The notes under the pieces were generated by a model. It was not told the origin of the DNA. It did not search any database and saw nothing but the letters and a program-made list of their open reading frames with translations. The position numbers were made by a program, and so were the translations under genes. Positions 53,899 to 62,964 of a stretch of 64,000 nt of DNA are shown one piece after another; the first letter of the stretch is position 1; each line of letters opens with the position of its first letter. The DNA is taken from NCBI RefSeq assembly GCF_900109775.1, contig NZ_FOAX01000004.1:186001-250000 (forward strand), given 5' to 3'. The stretch comes from Pseudoxanthomonas sp. GM95. GTDB taxonomy: Bacteria > Pseudomonadota > Gammaproteobacteria > Xanthomonadales > Xanthomonadaceae.

Positions 53899-54294
53899 TT
53901 ACGGTGTTTCGCAGTCCGCGTGCGGACGGCGGCGCCAGTTCCAGACATGCGCGCTGGCCAGCAGCAGGCTGCCGACGACGGTGACCGGGGTTTCCCAGGC
54001 GTGCGTCGGGAAGCCGAACGCACCAGCGACCAAGCCGGTCAGGCCGAGCCCAGCCAGGGCGACCAGCGGCAACGGCAGCGGCCGCAACAAGTGCGCGCGC
54101 CACAGCGCCGCACCGGCCAGCGGCAGCGCGATGCAGGCGAACAGCAGGTGGACCCATTCGGCCTGCGCCCAGGCGCCGAACACCGGCAGCAGGGCCGCCA
54201 GCACAGGCAGCAACAGGCAATGCGCCAGGCACAGCGCGGACAGGCCGATGGCCGAGGCGTCGCACACTTCGTGTGCGTTGGGGGAGAACTTCAT
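53899..54294 (-). CDS. MerC domain membrane protein
   Basis: Protein of about 131 residues with four hydrophobic segments. The MerC signature is DASAIGLSALCLAHCLLLPVL, with a metal-binding C-x2-HC pair in the first helix, and the C-terminal cytoplasmic part (HVWNWRRRPHADCE) is short. MerC is a mercury uptake protein in mer operons, but here no mer genes are nearby, and a palindrome 17-32 bases upstream looks like a zinc-uptake regulator (Zur) box. A role in zinc handling is therefore more likely. Confidence 0.85.
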   Translation of the reverse strand: MKFSPNAHEVCDASAIGLSALCLAHCLLLPVLAALLPVFGAWAQAEWVHLLFACIALPLAGAALWRAHLLRPLPLPLVALAGLGLTGLVAGAFGFPTHAWETPVTVVGSLLLASAHVWNWRRRPHADCETP

Positions 54295-54311
54295 GGGGGC
54301 TTCCAGATAAA

Positions 54312-54326
54312 TGTTACTTAGTAACA
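54312..54326 (-). promoter_or_regulatory. Zur-box-like palindrome upstream of merC-like gene
   Basis: TGTTACT-T-AGTAACA, a perfect 7-1-7 palindrome within AAATGTTACTTAGTAACAAT, immediately upstream of the merC-like start. Zur boxes of gammaproteobacteria have the same TGTTAnnnnnTAACA form (reference pattern TGTTATAWTATAACA). Inferred; a zur gene is not in the window. Confidence 0.6.
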
Positions 54327-54354
54327 ATACACCCCCTGTCAACCCGGGCCGATG

Positions 54355-55215
54355 TCAGCCCATGCCATGCCCGATCAGGACGATGGCCAGCACCGCCAGC
54401 GGGATCGCCAGCAGGTTGAGCCGGCCCAGCCGTTCGCGGAACACCGCCACGCCCACGAGCGCGCCGACCACGACCACGCCGATGTTCATCGTGGCAAACA
54501 CGGTCGCCGGCGCATGTGGCAGCGCGCGGTGCGCCGCCAGGTACAGGCCGATGTTGGAAAAATTCAGCGCGCCCAGCGCCAGCCCGCCAATGAAACTGCG
54601 CAGCTGCAGCCGCGCCGTCCCGCGCACGTGGCGCCACAGCTGCCAGGCCAGCATCGGCACGAAGGCGATGGCGAAGGTCGCCAGCAGCGACACCGACAGC
54701 GGCGCGCCATCGGCGGCGATCCGCTTGAACAGCACGTCGGTGGTCGCCCAACCCACCAGCACGATCAGTGGCAGGCGCCAGTCGACAGCCTCGGGCGAAC
54801 CTTCCGCGCGCGGCCGAGCAAGCAGGCACGGGATGGCGACCAGGCCCAGCACCAACCCGGCCACCTGCCCGTTGCCCGCGTGTTGGCCGAACAGGGTGAA
54901 GGCCGCGATCAGCGACAGCAGCAGCGACAGCCGCTGGGCGATGTCGGTGCGCACGATGCCGGCGCGTCGCACCGACGCGGCCAACACCAGGAACAGGCCC
55001 GGCAGCAACAGGCCCAGCGGCAACCACCAGCGCCACGGCGCGTGTTCGCCGTGCAGGGCCGCCAGCGGCGGGTCCAGCAGCGCGAGAGCCAGCAGCGCGC
55101 CGGTCAGGTAATTCCAGGTCACCGCCTGCGGCACGTCCAGTTTCAGACGCGGCGCCAGGCGGAACAGGACCGATACCGCCACGCTGCACAGCACGGCCAG
55201 GGCAAGCAACCACAT
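54355..55215 (-). CDS. EamA/DMT superfamily transporter
   Basis: Membrane protein of 286 residues with about ten helices (EamA repeats at about 1-140 and 145-285). Motifs are the first-helix MWLLALAVLCSVAVSVLF, the SxxNxGxxxxAxRALPHAPATVFATMNIGVVVVG in the second repeat, and FRERLGRLNLL. It is probably a metabolite or amino-acid exporter. It lies upstream of the merC-like gene on the same strand, but the Zur-like palindrome lies between them and makes it unlikely that they form one operon. Confidence 0.85.
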   Translation of the reverse strand: MWLLALAVLCSVAVSVLFRLAPRLKLDVPQAVTWNYLTGALLALALLDPPLAALHGEHAPWRWWLPLGLLLPGLFLVLAASVRRAGIVRTDIAQRLSLLLSLIAAFTLFGQHAGNGQVAGLVLGLVAIPCLLARPRAEGSPEAVDWRLPLIVLVGWATTDVLFKRIAADGAPLSVSLLATFAIAFVPMLAWQLWRHVRGTARLQLRSFIGGLALGALNFSNIGLYLAAHRALPHAPATVFATMNIGVVVVGALVGVAVFRERLGRLNLLAIPLAVLAIVLIGHGMG

Positions 55216-55315
55216 CGGACAGCCACCGCAGCGTTTCAGGGGCGCGCATTATCGCCGCGCGCCGGCAGGCCCGCTTGGGCGCGTTGCCGTCAAACCCTCT
55301 GGACCGTTGAAACGG

Positions 55316-55648
55316 CTACTGCGGCGGTGAAGCCAGTTCCTTCGCGTCAAGGAACCCATCGTGGTTGCGGTCCTGCTTGGCGAAGCGCTGGCGCAGCTGC
55401 GCCACCAGCGTGGTCCGGGCGATCGGCTTGCCGCGGCTGCCGGGCAGCTCGGCGCCTTCCAGTACGCCGTTGTGGTCGGCGTCGCGCTCATCGAAGGCGT
55501 AGGTCATCCACGACACGTATTCGTCGATGCTGACGCGGCCATCGTGGTCGCTGTCCATGCGCGCGAGGTAGTCCGAGGTGCCGGTCGGCACCTGGGCCAT
55601 CACCGGCAGTGCAAAGCTCAACGAAACCAGCAGGATCAGGATGCGCAT
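55316..55648 (-). CDS. Exported EF-hand protein
   Basis: Protein of 110 residues with a signal peptide (LPVMAQ-VP, residue 19). Three EF-hand loops are visible: residues 32-43 (DSDHDGRVSIDE), 56-67 (DADHNGVLEGAE) and 93-104 (DRNHDGFLDAKE), each with D-x-D/N-x-D/N-G. Calcium binding outside the cytoplasm is expected. The role is unknown; it is possibly a sensor or buffer for envelope calcium. Its neighbours are unrelated. Confidence 0.88.
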   Translation of the reverse strand: MRILILLVSLSFALPVMAQVPTGTSDYLARMDSDHDGRVSIDEYVSWMTYAFDERDADHNGVLEGAELPGSRGKPIARTTLVAQLRQRFAKQDRNHDGFLDAKELASPPQ

Positions 55649-55732
55649 GCGCCTAGTGTGCCGCAGTGGCGCGGGCCTGAAATGACGCGCCCCGGTTGGA
55701 CCGGGGCGTGTGTTCGATCAGGGCATCGGCAT

Positions 55733-56932
55733 TCAGTGCGCCAACGCGTAGCCCTTGAGCCGCTGCGAATAGGCCTGCAGCGAGGCGATGCCGCTTTCCT
55801 CGGCTTCCTTACACCAGGCCTGCAGCTGGCGCAGGCGCTCGGCCGCATCGTGCGAACGGGCTTCCAGCAGGACGGCCAGGCGCTTGCGATGTTCCACCAG
55901 AGCCTGCATACGCGGCCGCTGCGCGACCCAGTTGTTGAGCGCATCGCGGGCGTCGGGCTTGAGCCAGCGACCGTCGTCCACCAGGCCGCGGCGCATCCGG
56001 CGCGGCAGCAGCTGGCGCAGCTTCTGCCCGGCCAGCGCGGCTTCTTCGGCCAGCACCGGCTTGAACACGTTGCGCTGGTAATCGGTCATGGCCTGGAAGC
56101 GATGCGACAGCAGCGCCTTCAAGGTGTCGGCATCGGGCACGGAAATGTTCGGGCGGATGTCCAGGCGCGGCGCCACGCGCAGCACCTTGGCCAGGCCGAC
56201 CGCCTCCAGGCCCTTGATCGCGGCCCAGCCGATGTCGAATTCCCAGCGGCGCATCGCAAAGCGCGCAGAACTCGGGAAGGCGTGATGGTTGTTGTGCAGC
56301 TCTTCGCCACCGATCCAGAACGCCCACGGCGTCAGGTTGGTCGAGGTGTCGGCCGATTCGAAATTGCGATAGCCCCACCAGTGGCCCAGGCCGTTGACCA
56401 CGCCGGCCGCCCAGAACGGGATCCACGCCATCTGAATCGCCCACAGCGCGATACCCGGCAGGCCGAACAGCACCACGTTGATCACGCCCAGCGCGATCGG
56501 GCCGAGGTTGGCGTGCGGCGTGTACAGCCGACGCTCGATCCAGTCTTCCGGCGCGCCGCGGCCGTACTGCTCGATGTCGGCGCGGTTCCAGCGGGCTTCG
56601 CGGTACAGCTCCACGCCTTCCCAGAACACCTTGCCGATGCCCTTGGCCTGCGGGCTGTGCGGGTCTTCGTCGGTCTCCACCTTGGCGTGGTGCTTGCGGT
56701 GGATGGCCACCCATTCCTTGGTGATCATGGAGGTGGTCAGCCACGTCCAGAACCGGAAGAAATGGTTGAGCACCGGGTGGAAATCCACGCCGCGATGCGC
56801 CTGACTGCGATGCAGGTACAAGGTGACCGAGAAGATCGTCGCCTGGGTAAAGACCAGCAGCACCAGCACCAGCTCCCACCAGGTGAACTGCAGCAGGCCG
56901 CCGGTGAGGATGTCGATCAGGGTTGGGTGCAT
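55733..56932 (-). CDS. Acyl-CoA/lipid desaturase
   Basis: Membrane-bound di-iron desaturase of about 399 residues. The three His boxes are visible: HRSQAH (41-46), HRKHH (78-82) and EELHNNHHAFP (about 215-225). Four helices at about 14-40, 55-70, 160-180 and 185-205 give the usual topology, and a long cytoplasmic C-terminal half follows. It probably introduces double bonds in acyl-CoA or phospholipid chains to control membrane fluidity. The start is ATG 56932 (MHPTLIDIL). Confidence 0.92.
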   Translation of the reverse strand: MHPTLIDILTGGLLQFTWWELVLVLLVFTQATIFSVTLYLHRSQAHRGVDFHPVLNHFFRFWTWLTTSMITKEWVAIHRKHHAKVETDEDPHSPQAKGIGKVFWEGVELYREARWNRADIEQYGRGAPEDWIERRLYTPHANLGPIALGVINVVLFGLPGIALWAIQMAWIPFWAAGVVNGLGHWWGYRNFESADTSTNLTPWAFWIGGEELHNNHHAFPSSARFAMRRWEFDIGWAAIKGLEAVGLAKVLRVAPRLDIRPNISVPDADTLKALLSHRFQAMTDYQRNVFKPVLAEEAALAGQKLRQLLPRRMRRGLVDDGRWLKPDARDALNNWVAQRPRMQALVEHRKRLAVLLEARSHDAAERLRQLQAWCKEAEESGIASLQAYSQRLKGYALAH

Positions 56933-57063
56933 GTTTCCCCCTCCAGGGAACGCCGCGTACGGGCAACGGCCCGACGCACCCGGCCATAATGGCGCCTGCC
57001 CCCCCAACTTTCACCCGTCGCGTCCGTATGGTGTTCAGCCGGAGGCGACCGGCTCAGGAAACC

Positions 57064-57885
57064 ATGCTGTCCGTCACTTCCGCACCTGCCGAAACCCTGC
57101 CCCTGATCGAATTGGACCGCGCCACCGTGGTGCGCGGCAACACCGCCATCCTCGATGCGCTGAGCCTGCGCATCGTGCTCGGCCAGCACACCGTGCTGCT
57201 GGGGCCCAACGGCTGCGGCAAATCCACCTTCATCAAGCTGATCAACCGCGAGCTGTACCCGCTGGCGCGCGAGGGCGAGGCGCCGGTGAAGGTGTTCGGC
57301 CTGAACCGCTGGAACGTGGCCCAACTACGCACTCGCCTGGGGCTGGTCACCAGCGACGCAACGCGCGACCTGCAGGAGATGCCGCACCTGAGCGTGGATG
57401 ACGCGATTGTCACCGGCTTCTTTGCCAGTTTCGTCCTGCCCATCGACCAGGAGGTCACCGCGGAGATGCGCGCCAAAGCCGCCGAGGCGCTGGCGCGCGT
57501 CGGTGCGCAGGCGCTGTCCGGGCGCCTGGTGGCCGAACTGTCCACCGGCCAGATGCGCCGCGTGCTGATCGCCCGCGCCCTGGTTCACCAGCCCGATGCG
57601 CTGCTGCTGGACGAACCCACCGCCGGCCTGGACCTGGTCGCGCAGCAACAGTTCTGCACGCTGATGCGCGAGCTGGCCGGCCAGGGCATCACACTGGTGC
57701 TGGTCACCCATCACCTGGAGGAAATCGTGCCGGAGATCGACCGCGTGCTGCTGATGCGCGACGGCCAGATCGTGGCCGATGGCCCGCGCGCGCAGACACT
57801 GACCGCGCCGCTGCTGTCGCAGGTCTACGGCGGCACCTTGAGCGTGCGCTGCGAAGGCGGCATCTACCGCGCCGCGGCCAGCTGA
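57064..57885 (+). CDS. ABC transporter ATP-binding protein
   Basis: ATPase of about 273 residues with Walker A GPNGCGKST (about 50-58), the Q-loop, signature LSTGQMRRV, Walker B LLLDEPTAGLD and H-loop VTHHLEEI. The sequence is close to ModF/iron-type single-domain ATPases (acts with a separate membrane protein). No permease is next to it; the adjacent genes are a desaturase and mutM. The start ATG 57064 follows AGGA; a frame-compatible upstream ATG at 57028 exists. Confidence 0.93.
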   Translation: MLSVTSAPAETLPLIELDRATVVRGNTAILDALSLRIVLGQHTVLLGPNGCGKSTFIKLINRELYPLAREGEAPVKVFGLNRWNVAQLRTRLGLVTSDATRDLQEMPHLSVDDAIVTGFFASFVLPIDQEVTAEMRAKAAEALARVGAQALSGRLVAELSTGQMRRVLIARALVHQPDALLLDEPTAGLDLVAQQQFCTLMRELAGQGITLVLVTHHLEEIVPEIDRVLLMRDGQIVADGPRAQTLTAPLLSQVYGGTLSVRCEGGIYRAAAS

Positions 57886-57978
57886 CGGCGCGCGGCGCAC
57901 GTCACACCGGCGGCGCTTGGACGCGCGCACCATCGCACCCATCTCTTGCTGTCCTGCTGACCTTCGCCAGGCGTCGCC

Positions 57979-58791
57979 ATGCCCGAACTTCCCGAAGTCG
58001 AAACCACGCGCCGCGGCCTGGCCCCGCACCTGGAAGGCGCGGTGGTGCGCGCCGTGCTGCAGCGGCGCGACGATCTGCGCTGGCCGATCCCGCCGGAGGT
58101 GCGCGCGCACCTGCCCGGCGCGCGGATCGATGCGGTCCGCCGCCGCGCCAAGTACCTGCTGCTGGACACCCACGCCGGCAGCGCGCTGCTGCACCTGGGA
58201 ATGAGCGGCAGCCTGCGCGTGCTGCCCGCGGCGACGCCGGTGAAGACCCACGACCACGTCGACCTGGCGCTGGATGGCGGCCGGGTGCTGCGCTTCAACG
58301 ACCCGCGCCGGTTCGGCAGCCTGCTGTGGCAGGCGCCGGGCACCACCCACGCGCTGCTGCAGGGACTGGGGCCGGAGCCGCTGTCGGAAGACTTCGACGG
58401 TGAATTCCTGTTCGAGCGCAGCCGCGGCCGCAGTGCCTCGGTCAAGACCTTCCTGATGGACCAGCGGATCGTGGTCGGCGTGGGCAACATCTACGCGGCC
58501 GAAAGCCTGTTCAAGGCCGGCATCCATCCGCTGCGCGCGGCCGGCAGGGTCTCGCGCGAGCGCTATGTGGCGCTGGCGGCGGCGGTGAAGGAAATCCTGG
58601 CCTACGCCATCCAGCGTGGCGGGACGACCCTGCGCGACTTCATCAGCCCGGACGGCGCCCCGGGCTACTTCGAACAGGAGCTGTGGGTCTACGGCCGCGG
58701 CGGCCTGCCGTGCAAAAGCTGCGCAAGAACGCTGAAAGAAGAACAGATAGGACAGCGCACCACCGTCTGGTGCCCACACTGTCAGCGCTGA
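57979..58791 (+). CDS. mutM: Formamidopyrimidine-DNA glycosylase
   Basis: DNA repair enzyme of 270 residues that removes 8-oxoguanine and formamidopyrimidines. The start MPELPEVET has the catalytic Pro2/Glu3, the middle K region ([11 protein letters not shown]) and [19 protein letters not shown] helix-two-turn-helix are present, and the C-terminal zinc finger C-x2-C...C-x2-C ends in CPHCQR. The stop overlaps a perfect palindrome. Confidence 0.96.
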   Translation: MPELPEVETTRRGLAPHLEGAVVRAVLQRRDDLRWPIPPEVRAHLPGARIDAVRRRAKYLLLDTHAGSALLHLGMSGSLRVLPAATPVKTHDHVDLALDGGRVLRFNDPRRFGSLLWQAPGTTHALLQGLGPEPLSEDFDGEFLFERSRGRSASVKTFLMDQRIVVGVGNIYAAESLFKAGIHPLRAAGRVSRERYVALAAAVKEILAYAIQRGGTTLRDFISPDGAPGYFEQELWVYGRGGLPCKSCARTLKEEQIGQRTTVWCPHCQR

Positions 58792-58794
58792 CAG
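58779..58794. other. Perfect 16-bp palindrome over the mutM stop codon
   Basis: CTGTCAGCGCTGACAG at 58779-58794, followed by AAAAAC. It covers the mutM stop TGA (58789-58791). It could end mutM transcripts or bind a dimeric protein; neither is shown. Confidence 0.5.
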
Positions 58795-58846
58795 AAAAAC
58801 AGGGCGGCGCGTCGGCAGCTGATACACCCGTCACGTTTCCACCGGC

Positions 58847-58852
58847 TATAGT
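58847..58852 (+). promoter_or_regulatory. -10-like element before the ECF sigma gene
   Basis: TATAGT at 58847-58852, 30 bases before the ATG at 58883. The matching -35 cannot be fixed, so only the -10 is proposed. Confidence 0.35.
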
Positions 58853-58882
58853 CCCGCCTGCAGTCATGCAGGGAACGGGATC

Positions 58883-59452
58883 ATGGACGGCAGTGCCGAT
58901 ATCACTTTCTGGCTCGACTCCGCGCGCTCGGGCGACCGCGCGGCGCTGGACCGCGTGCTGTCCACGCTCTATCAGGAGCTGCACTCGATGGCCCGCCGCC
59001 AACTGGCAGGGCACCAGGGCCATACCCTCGATGCCACCGCGCTGGTCCACGAGTCCTACCTGAAGCTGCTGGGCGCGCAGGGCGGGGCGAAGTTCGACGA
59101 CCGTGCACATTTCTTCGCCTACGCCGCATCCTCGATGCGCTCGGTGGTGGTGGATTACGCGCGCAGCCGCCTGGCGCGCAAACGCGGCGGTGATCTCAAG
59201 CGCGTGGCCGAGATTCCTGAGGACGTCGAGAGCAACCTGCTGCGCCTGGACGAGACCACGCTGGCGCTCAACACCGCATTGGACAAGCTCTTCGAAGCCG
59301 ATCCGCGCCTGGCCAAGGTCGTTGAGATGCGCTACTTCGCCGGCCTGTCCGAGCTGGAAATCGCCGACCTGATGCAGCGTTCCGAACGCAGCGTGCGACG
59401 CGACTGGCAGAAGGCGCGGCTGTTCCTGCTGGCGGCGATGCAGGACGAGTAG
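58883..59452 (+). CDS. ECF-type RNA polymerase sigma factor
   Basis: Sigma-70-family protein of 189 residues of the ECF subgroup. Region 2 has ELHSMARRQLAGHQGHTLDATALVHESYLKLL and FDDRAHFFAYAASSMRSVVVDYARSRLARKRGG. Region 4 is helix-turn-helix (FAGLSELEIADLMQRSERSVRRDWQKARLFL). It is of the type that is encoded with Ser/Thr kinases rather than with an anti-sigma membrane protein. The kinase starts 18 bp downstream, so phosphorylation control of transcription is likely. Confidence 0.93.
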   Translation: MDGSADITFWLDSARSGDRAALDRVLSTLYQELHSMARRQLAGHQGHTLDATALVHESYLKLLGAQGGAKFDDRAHFFAYAASSMRSVVVDYARSRLARKRGGDLKRVAEIPEDVESNLLRLDETTLALNTALDKLFEADPRLAKVVEMRYFAGLSELEIADLMQRSERSVRRDWQKARLFLLAAMQDE

Positions 59453-59470
59453 TCCGAAGGCGTAGACGCG

Positions 59471-62323
59471 ATGGACGCCGCCCAATGGCAACGCCTGTCG
59501 CCGCTGCTGGACTTGCTGCTGGACATGAATGGGCCCCAGCGCGCGCAGCAGCTGGCCCTGATCCGCCGCGAGGACGCCACGCTCGCCGATGAACTCGACG
59601 CGCTGCTCGCGCTGGAAGAAGACACCGAGGGCGCCTGGCCGCCGCCGCTGCACGAATCCCAGCCGCACCTGCAGGAAGGCGCCCGCCTGGGGCCTTACAA
59701 GCTCGAACGGCTGCTGGGCGAAGGCGGCATGGGGATGGTCTGGTCGGCCAAGCGCGCCGACAACGGCTTCCAGCGGCGGGTGGCGCTCAAGCTGCTGCAT
59801 CCGGGCATCGCCGACCATCGCCTGCGCATGCGCTTCTCACGCGAGCGCGACATCCTGGCGCGGCTGGAGCATCCCAACATCGCGCGCCTGCTCGACGCCG
59901 GCGTCGGCGAACAGGGCCAACCTTACCTCGCGCTGGAATACGTCGAAGGGATCTCGATCACCGACTACTGCCAGCAGCACATGCTGGGCGTGGAAGCGCG
60001 CCTGGCCCTGTTCCGCCAGGTCTGCCTGGCCGTCAGCCACGCGCATGCCAACCTGATCGTCCACCGTGACCTCAAGCCGTCCAACATCCTGGTCACCGCC
60101 AACGGCGACACGCGGCTGCTGGATTTCGGCATCGCCAAACTGCTCGATTCACCCGACGGCGGCGCACGCACCGAGCTGCGCGCGTTCACCCTGCACTACG
60201 CCGCGCCCGAGCAGGTCCGCGGCGAGCCGGTGACCACGCGCACCGATGTGTATTCGCTGGGGGTGGTTCTGTACGAACTGCTGGCCGGCACCAAGCCGTA
60301 TCGGCTGCGTGGCGACAACCCGATGGAATGGGAGCAGGCCATCGTCGCGGTCGAACCGTTGCGGCCTTCGCAGGCGCTGCTGAGTTCTGCCCAGGGCAAG
60401 GAACTGCGGCTGGACCTGATGCGCCAGTCGCGGCGTCTGCGCGGTGACCTGGACCGCATCACGCTCAAGGCGCTGGCCAAGAAGCCCGAGCACCGCTACC
60501 CCTCGGTGGAGGCACTGTCGGCCGACCTGCGCCGATACCTCGATGGCATGCCGGTGCTCGCGCAACGCCAGAGCGTGGGCTATCGCCTGGGCAAGTACAT
60601 CCTGCGCCAGCGCTGGTGGCTGCTGGCCGCGTCCATGACCACCTTCATCCTGCTCGGCGCCGCGGCGATCAGCCTGCGCCAGGCGCGCGATGCCGTACAC
60701 GAAGCGCAGCGTGCGCAGGCGATGCAGGATTTCGTGATCGGCCTGTTCGACGGCACCGGCGCCTCGCCGCGTGGCGATGCGTTCGATACACGCAAGATGC
60801 TCGATGCCGGCGTGGCGCGCGGCGAACGTGAGCTGTCCGGTCAGCCGCTGGCGCATGCAGAGCTGCTGGGCGTGGTGGGGCGGCTGCGGATCGGCCTGGG
60901 TGATTACGACCAGGCGCTGGTGCTGCTCGAACGTGCGCAGGCATTGCTCAAGGACCGCGGCGATGTGTCACCGCAGCTGCTGCTGCAGATCACCGCCCAA
61001 CACGGCCGCGCGCTGCGCATGCTCGATCGCAGCGATGCCTGCATCAGCCAGATGGCGCCATTCGAACCGATGACACGCACCCTGCCCGGTCACGATGCGG
61101 AGGTGGCCGAATTCCTCTCCCAGTACGCGCGCTGCCTGCGGCCGCGTGGCGATCGCACGCTCACCCGCGCGCTGTTCGACCATGCGCTGCAGCGCCGGCA
61201 GGCGCTGCGCGACGAAGCCGGCGTGGCCGAGAACATGCTGGACCTGGCCCTGCTCGACACCGACATGGCGCGCGAGCGCGAGGCGCTGGCCGGCTATCGC
61301 GCTGCGCTGGACCATCTGTATCGCCACGCGGGCCATGACCATCCGCTGGCAGTCGAGATCCTGCGCGCGCTCGGCGCGTCACAGCGCGTGCGCGGCGATA
61401 CCGTGCAGGCCCAGCAGAGTTACGGCGAGGCGATGCGGCTCTCCGAGCAGATCAACGGTCCCAACCACCCGATCACACTGGGACTGCAGCGCCAGCTGGT
61501 TGCCCTGCAGGTCGACCAGGGGCAGTACGTGGCGGCGCAGCAGCAGATGCGCAAGCTGCTGGCGCAGACCGCGAAGATCATGGGCGAGCACCATCGCGAG
61601 ACCGGGCTGGCCTGGAACACGCTGGGCATCATCGCCTGGCAGCGCGGCGACCTGGACGAGGCGCGTCGCGATATCGAATACGCCGTGGACATCTGGCGTC
61701 GCCCGGAAGGCACGCGCCAGCTGGCCGGGGGGCTGTTCAATTACGGCATGGTCCTACAGAGCGCCGGGCGCAACGACGAAGCGCTGGCCGCGCTGCGCGA
61801 GGCGCGTGCGATGCGCGTGGCCAACTTCGGCGAGCAGCATCCGCTGGTCGGCGACACCGATCGCATGATCGGCCAGGTGCTGTCCGAACGCGGCGATGCT
61901 GCTGCGGCCAAACCGTGGCTGGAAAGCGCGGTGATGCTGGCCCGCAAGGGCTATCCAGCCGATCATCCGCGCCGGCTGTTCGCCGAACTCTCGCTGGCCC
62001 GCAACCAGGCGCTACTGGGCCAAAACGAGAAAGCGCTGGCGGTGCTGGACAGCCTGGCCAGCACGCGCGGCGACGGCAGCGAGTTCGCGCGCCTGCGCTG
62101 GAGCGCCAGCGCCTACGCGGCCGAAGCGCGCTGCAGCAGCGGCGCGCCGGAAGCAGCGGTGCGCACGCTCAACGGCCTGCTGGAAACCCTGCAACAGGCC
62201 CAGCCCGACGGCGGCGTGATCCCGCGCGAAGTGGCCGAAATCCGCACGCGCTGCGTACGCCTGGCTGGCGTCAAAGGGGCAAGGCGGCCTGCAGTGGCTG
62301 CATTGCCGATTCGCCGCGGGTGA
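59471..62323 (+). CDS. Serine/threonine protein kinase with TPR sensor
   Basis: Membrane kinase of 950 residues. An N-terminal 70 residue helical domain precedes the kinase (about 75-365): GEGGMGMVW glycine loop, VALKLL lysine, [10 protein letters not shown] catalytic loop, DFGIAKLL metal motif and YAAPEQVRG activation segment. A transmembrane helix is at about 380-400 ([21 protein letters not shown]), followed by about 550 extracytoplasmic residues with tetratricopeptide repeats. It follows the ECF sigma gene by 18 bp, so the kinase probably acts on the sigma factor or its regulator. Its end overlaps the convergent thymidine kinase gene by 53 bp. Confidence 0.92.
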   Translation: MDAAQWQRLSPLLDLLLDMNGPQRAQQLALIRREDATLADELDALLALEEDTEGAWPPPLHESQPHLQEGARLGPYKLERLLGEGGMGMVWSAKRADNGFQRRVALKLLHPGIADHRLRMRFSRERDILARLEHPNIARLLDAGVGEQGQPYLALEYVEGISITDYCQQHMLGVEARLALFRQVCLAVSHAHANLIVHRDLKPSNILVTANGDTRLLDFGIAKLLDSPDGGARTELRAFTLHYAAPEQVRGEPVTTRTDVYSLGVVLYELLAGTKPYRLRGDNPMEWEQAIVAVEPLRPSQALLSSAQGKELRLDLMRQSRRLRGDLDRITLKALAKKPEHRYPSVEALSADLRRYLDGMPVLAQRQSVGYRLGKYILRQRWWLLAASMTTFILLGAAAISLRQARDAVHEAQRAQAMQDFVIGLFDGTGASPRGDAFDTRKMLDAGVARGERELSGQPLAHAELLGVVGRLRIGLGDYDQALVLLERAQALLKDRGDVSPQLLLQITAQHGRALRMLDRSDACISQMAPFEPMTRTLPGHDAEVAEFLSQYARCLRPRGDRTLTRALFDHALQRRQALRDEAGVAENMLDLALLDTDMAREREALAGYRAALDHLYRHAGHDHPLAVEILRALGASQRVRGDTVQAQQSYGEAMRLSEQINGPNHPITLGLQRQLVALQVDQGQYVAAQQQMRKLLAQTAKIMGEHHRETGLAWNTLGIIAWQRGDLDEARRDIEYAVDIWRRPEGTRQLAGGLFNYGMVLQSAGRNDEALAALREARAMRVANFGEQHPLVGDTDRMIGQVLSERGDAAAAKPWLESAVMLARKGYPADHPRRLFAELSLARNQALLGQNEKALAVLDSLASTRGDGSEFARLRWSASAYAAEARCSSGAPEAAVRTLNGLLETLQQAQPDGGVIPREVAEIRTRCVRLAGVKGARRPAVAALPIRRG

Positions 62324-62891
62324 TTTTCTTGTACTCGGCGCGGCTGACCGACACATAGGACTCGTTGCCGCCGATCTCGACCTGCGGCCCGTCGTGCACC
62401 ACGCGCCCGTTGGCGTCCACGCGCACGGTCATCGTGGCCTTGGCGCCGGTGTGGCAGATGGTCTTGATCTCGGTGAGCTCATCAGCCCAGGCCAGCAGCG
62501 CCTGGCTGCCTTCGAACAGCTCGCCGCGGAAATCCGTCCGCAGGCCGTAGCACAGCACCGGAATGCGGCGCTCATCGACCACGTCGCTGAGCTGCCACAC
62601 CTGCGAACGCGTGAGGAACTGCGCTTCGTCCACCAACACGCAATGCAGCGGTCCGTGCGCCGCGATATCCGCATCCACCGTCTGCAGCAGGTCGTCGTCG
62701 CTGGTAAAAGCCGTGCCTTCGGCGCGCAGGCCAATGCGCGAGGCGACCACGCCGGTGCCGGCGCGATGGTCCAGCCGCGGCGTCAGGATCAGCACCCGCA
62801 TCCCGCGCTCACGATAGTTGTGCGCCGACTGCAACAGTGTGGTGGTCTTGCCGGCGTTCATCGCCGAATAATAGAAATAGAGCTTGGCCAT
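62271..62891 (-). CDS. tdk: Thymidine kinase (type II)
   Basis: Nucleoside salvage kinase of 206 residues. The P-loop is [12 protein letters not shown] and the Walker B region is LVDEAQF. The conserved lasso region has [17 protein letters not shown]. The zinc-binding tetrad normally has a Cys pair near residue 146 and a Cys/His pair near 183-186; here these read C146-H-T148 and S183/E186, so three of four ligands are missing. The enzyme may hold its lasso without zinc. The 3' end overlaps the kinase gene on the other strand by 53 bp. Confidence 0.93.
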   Translation of the reverse strand: MAKLYFYYSAMNAGKTTTLLQSAHNYRERGMRVLILTPRLDHRAGTGVVASRIGLRAEGTAFTSDDDLLQTVDADIAAHGPLHCVLVDEAQFLTRSQVWQLSDVVDERRIPVLCYGLRTDFRGELFEGSQALLAWADELTEIKTICHTGAKATMTVRVDANGRVVHDGPQVEIGGNESYVSVSRAEYKKITRGESAMQPLQAALPL

Positions 62892-62964
62892 GGCGGTAAT
62901 TCTAGCGGCTGACCAAGCGCTAAAAATCCGCGCATCCCGTGCTCTAGGCGGAATGCTCGTGGGT

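Noticed and set aside
53899-54294. Mercury resistance locus
   Set aside because: Only a MerC-type protein is present; merR, merT, merP and merA are absent.
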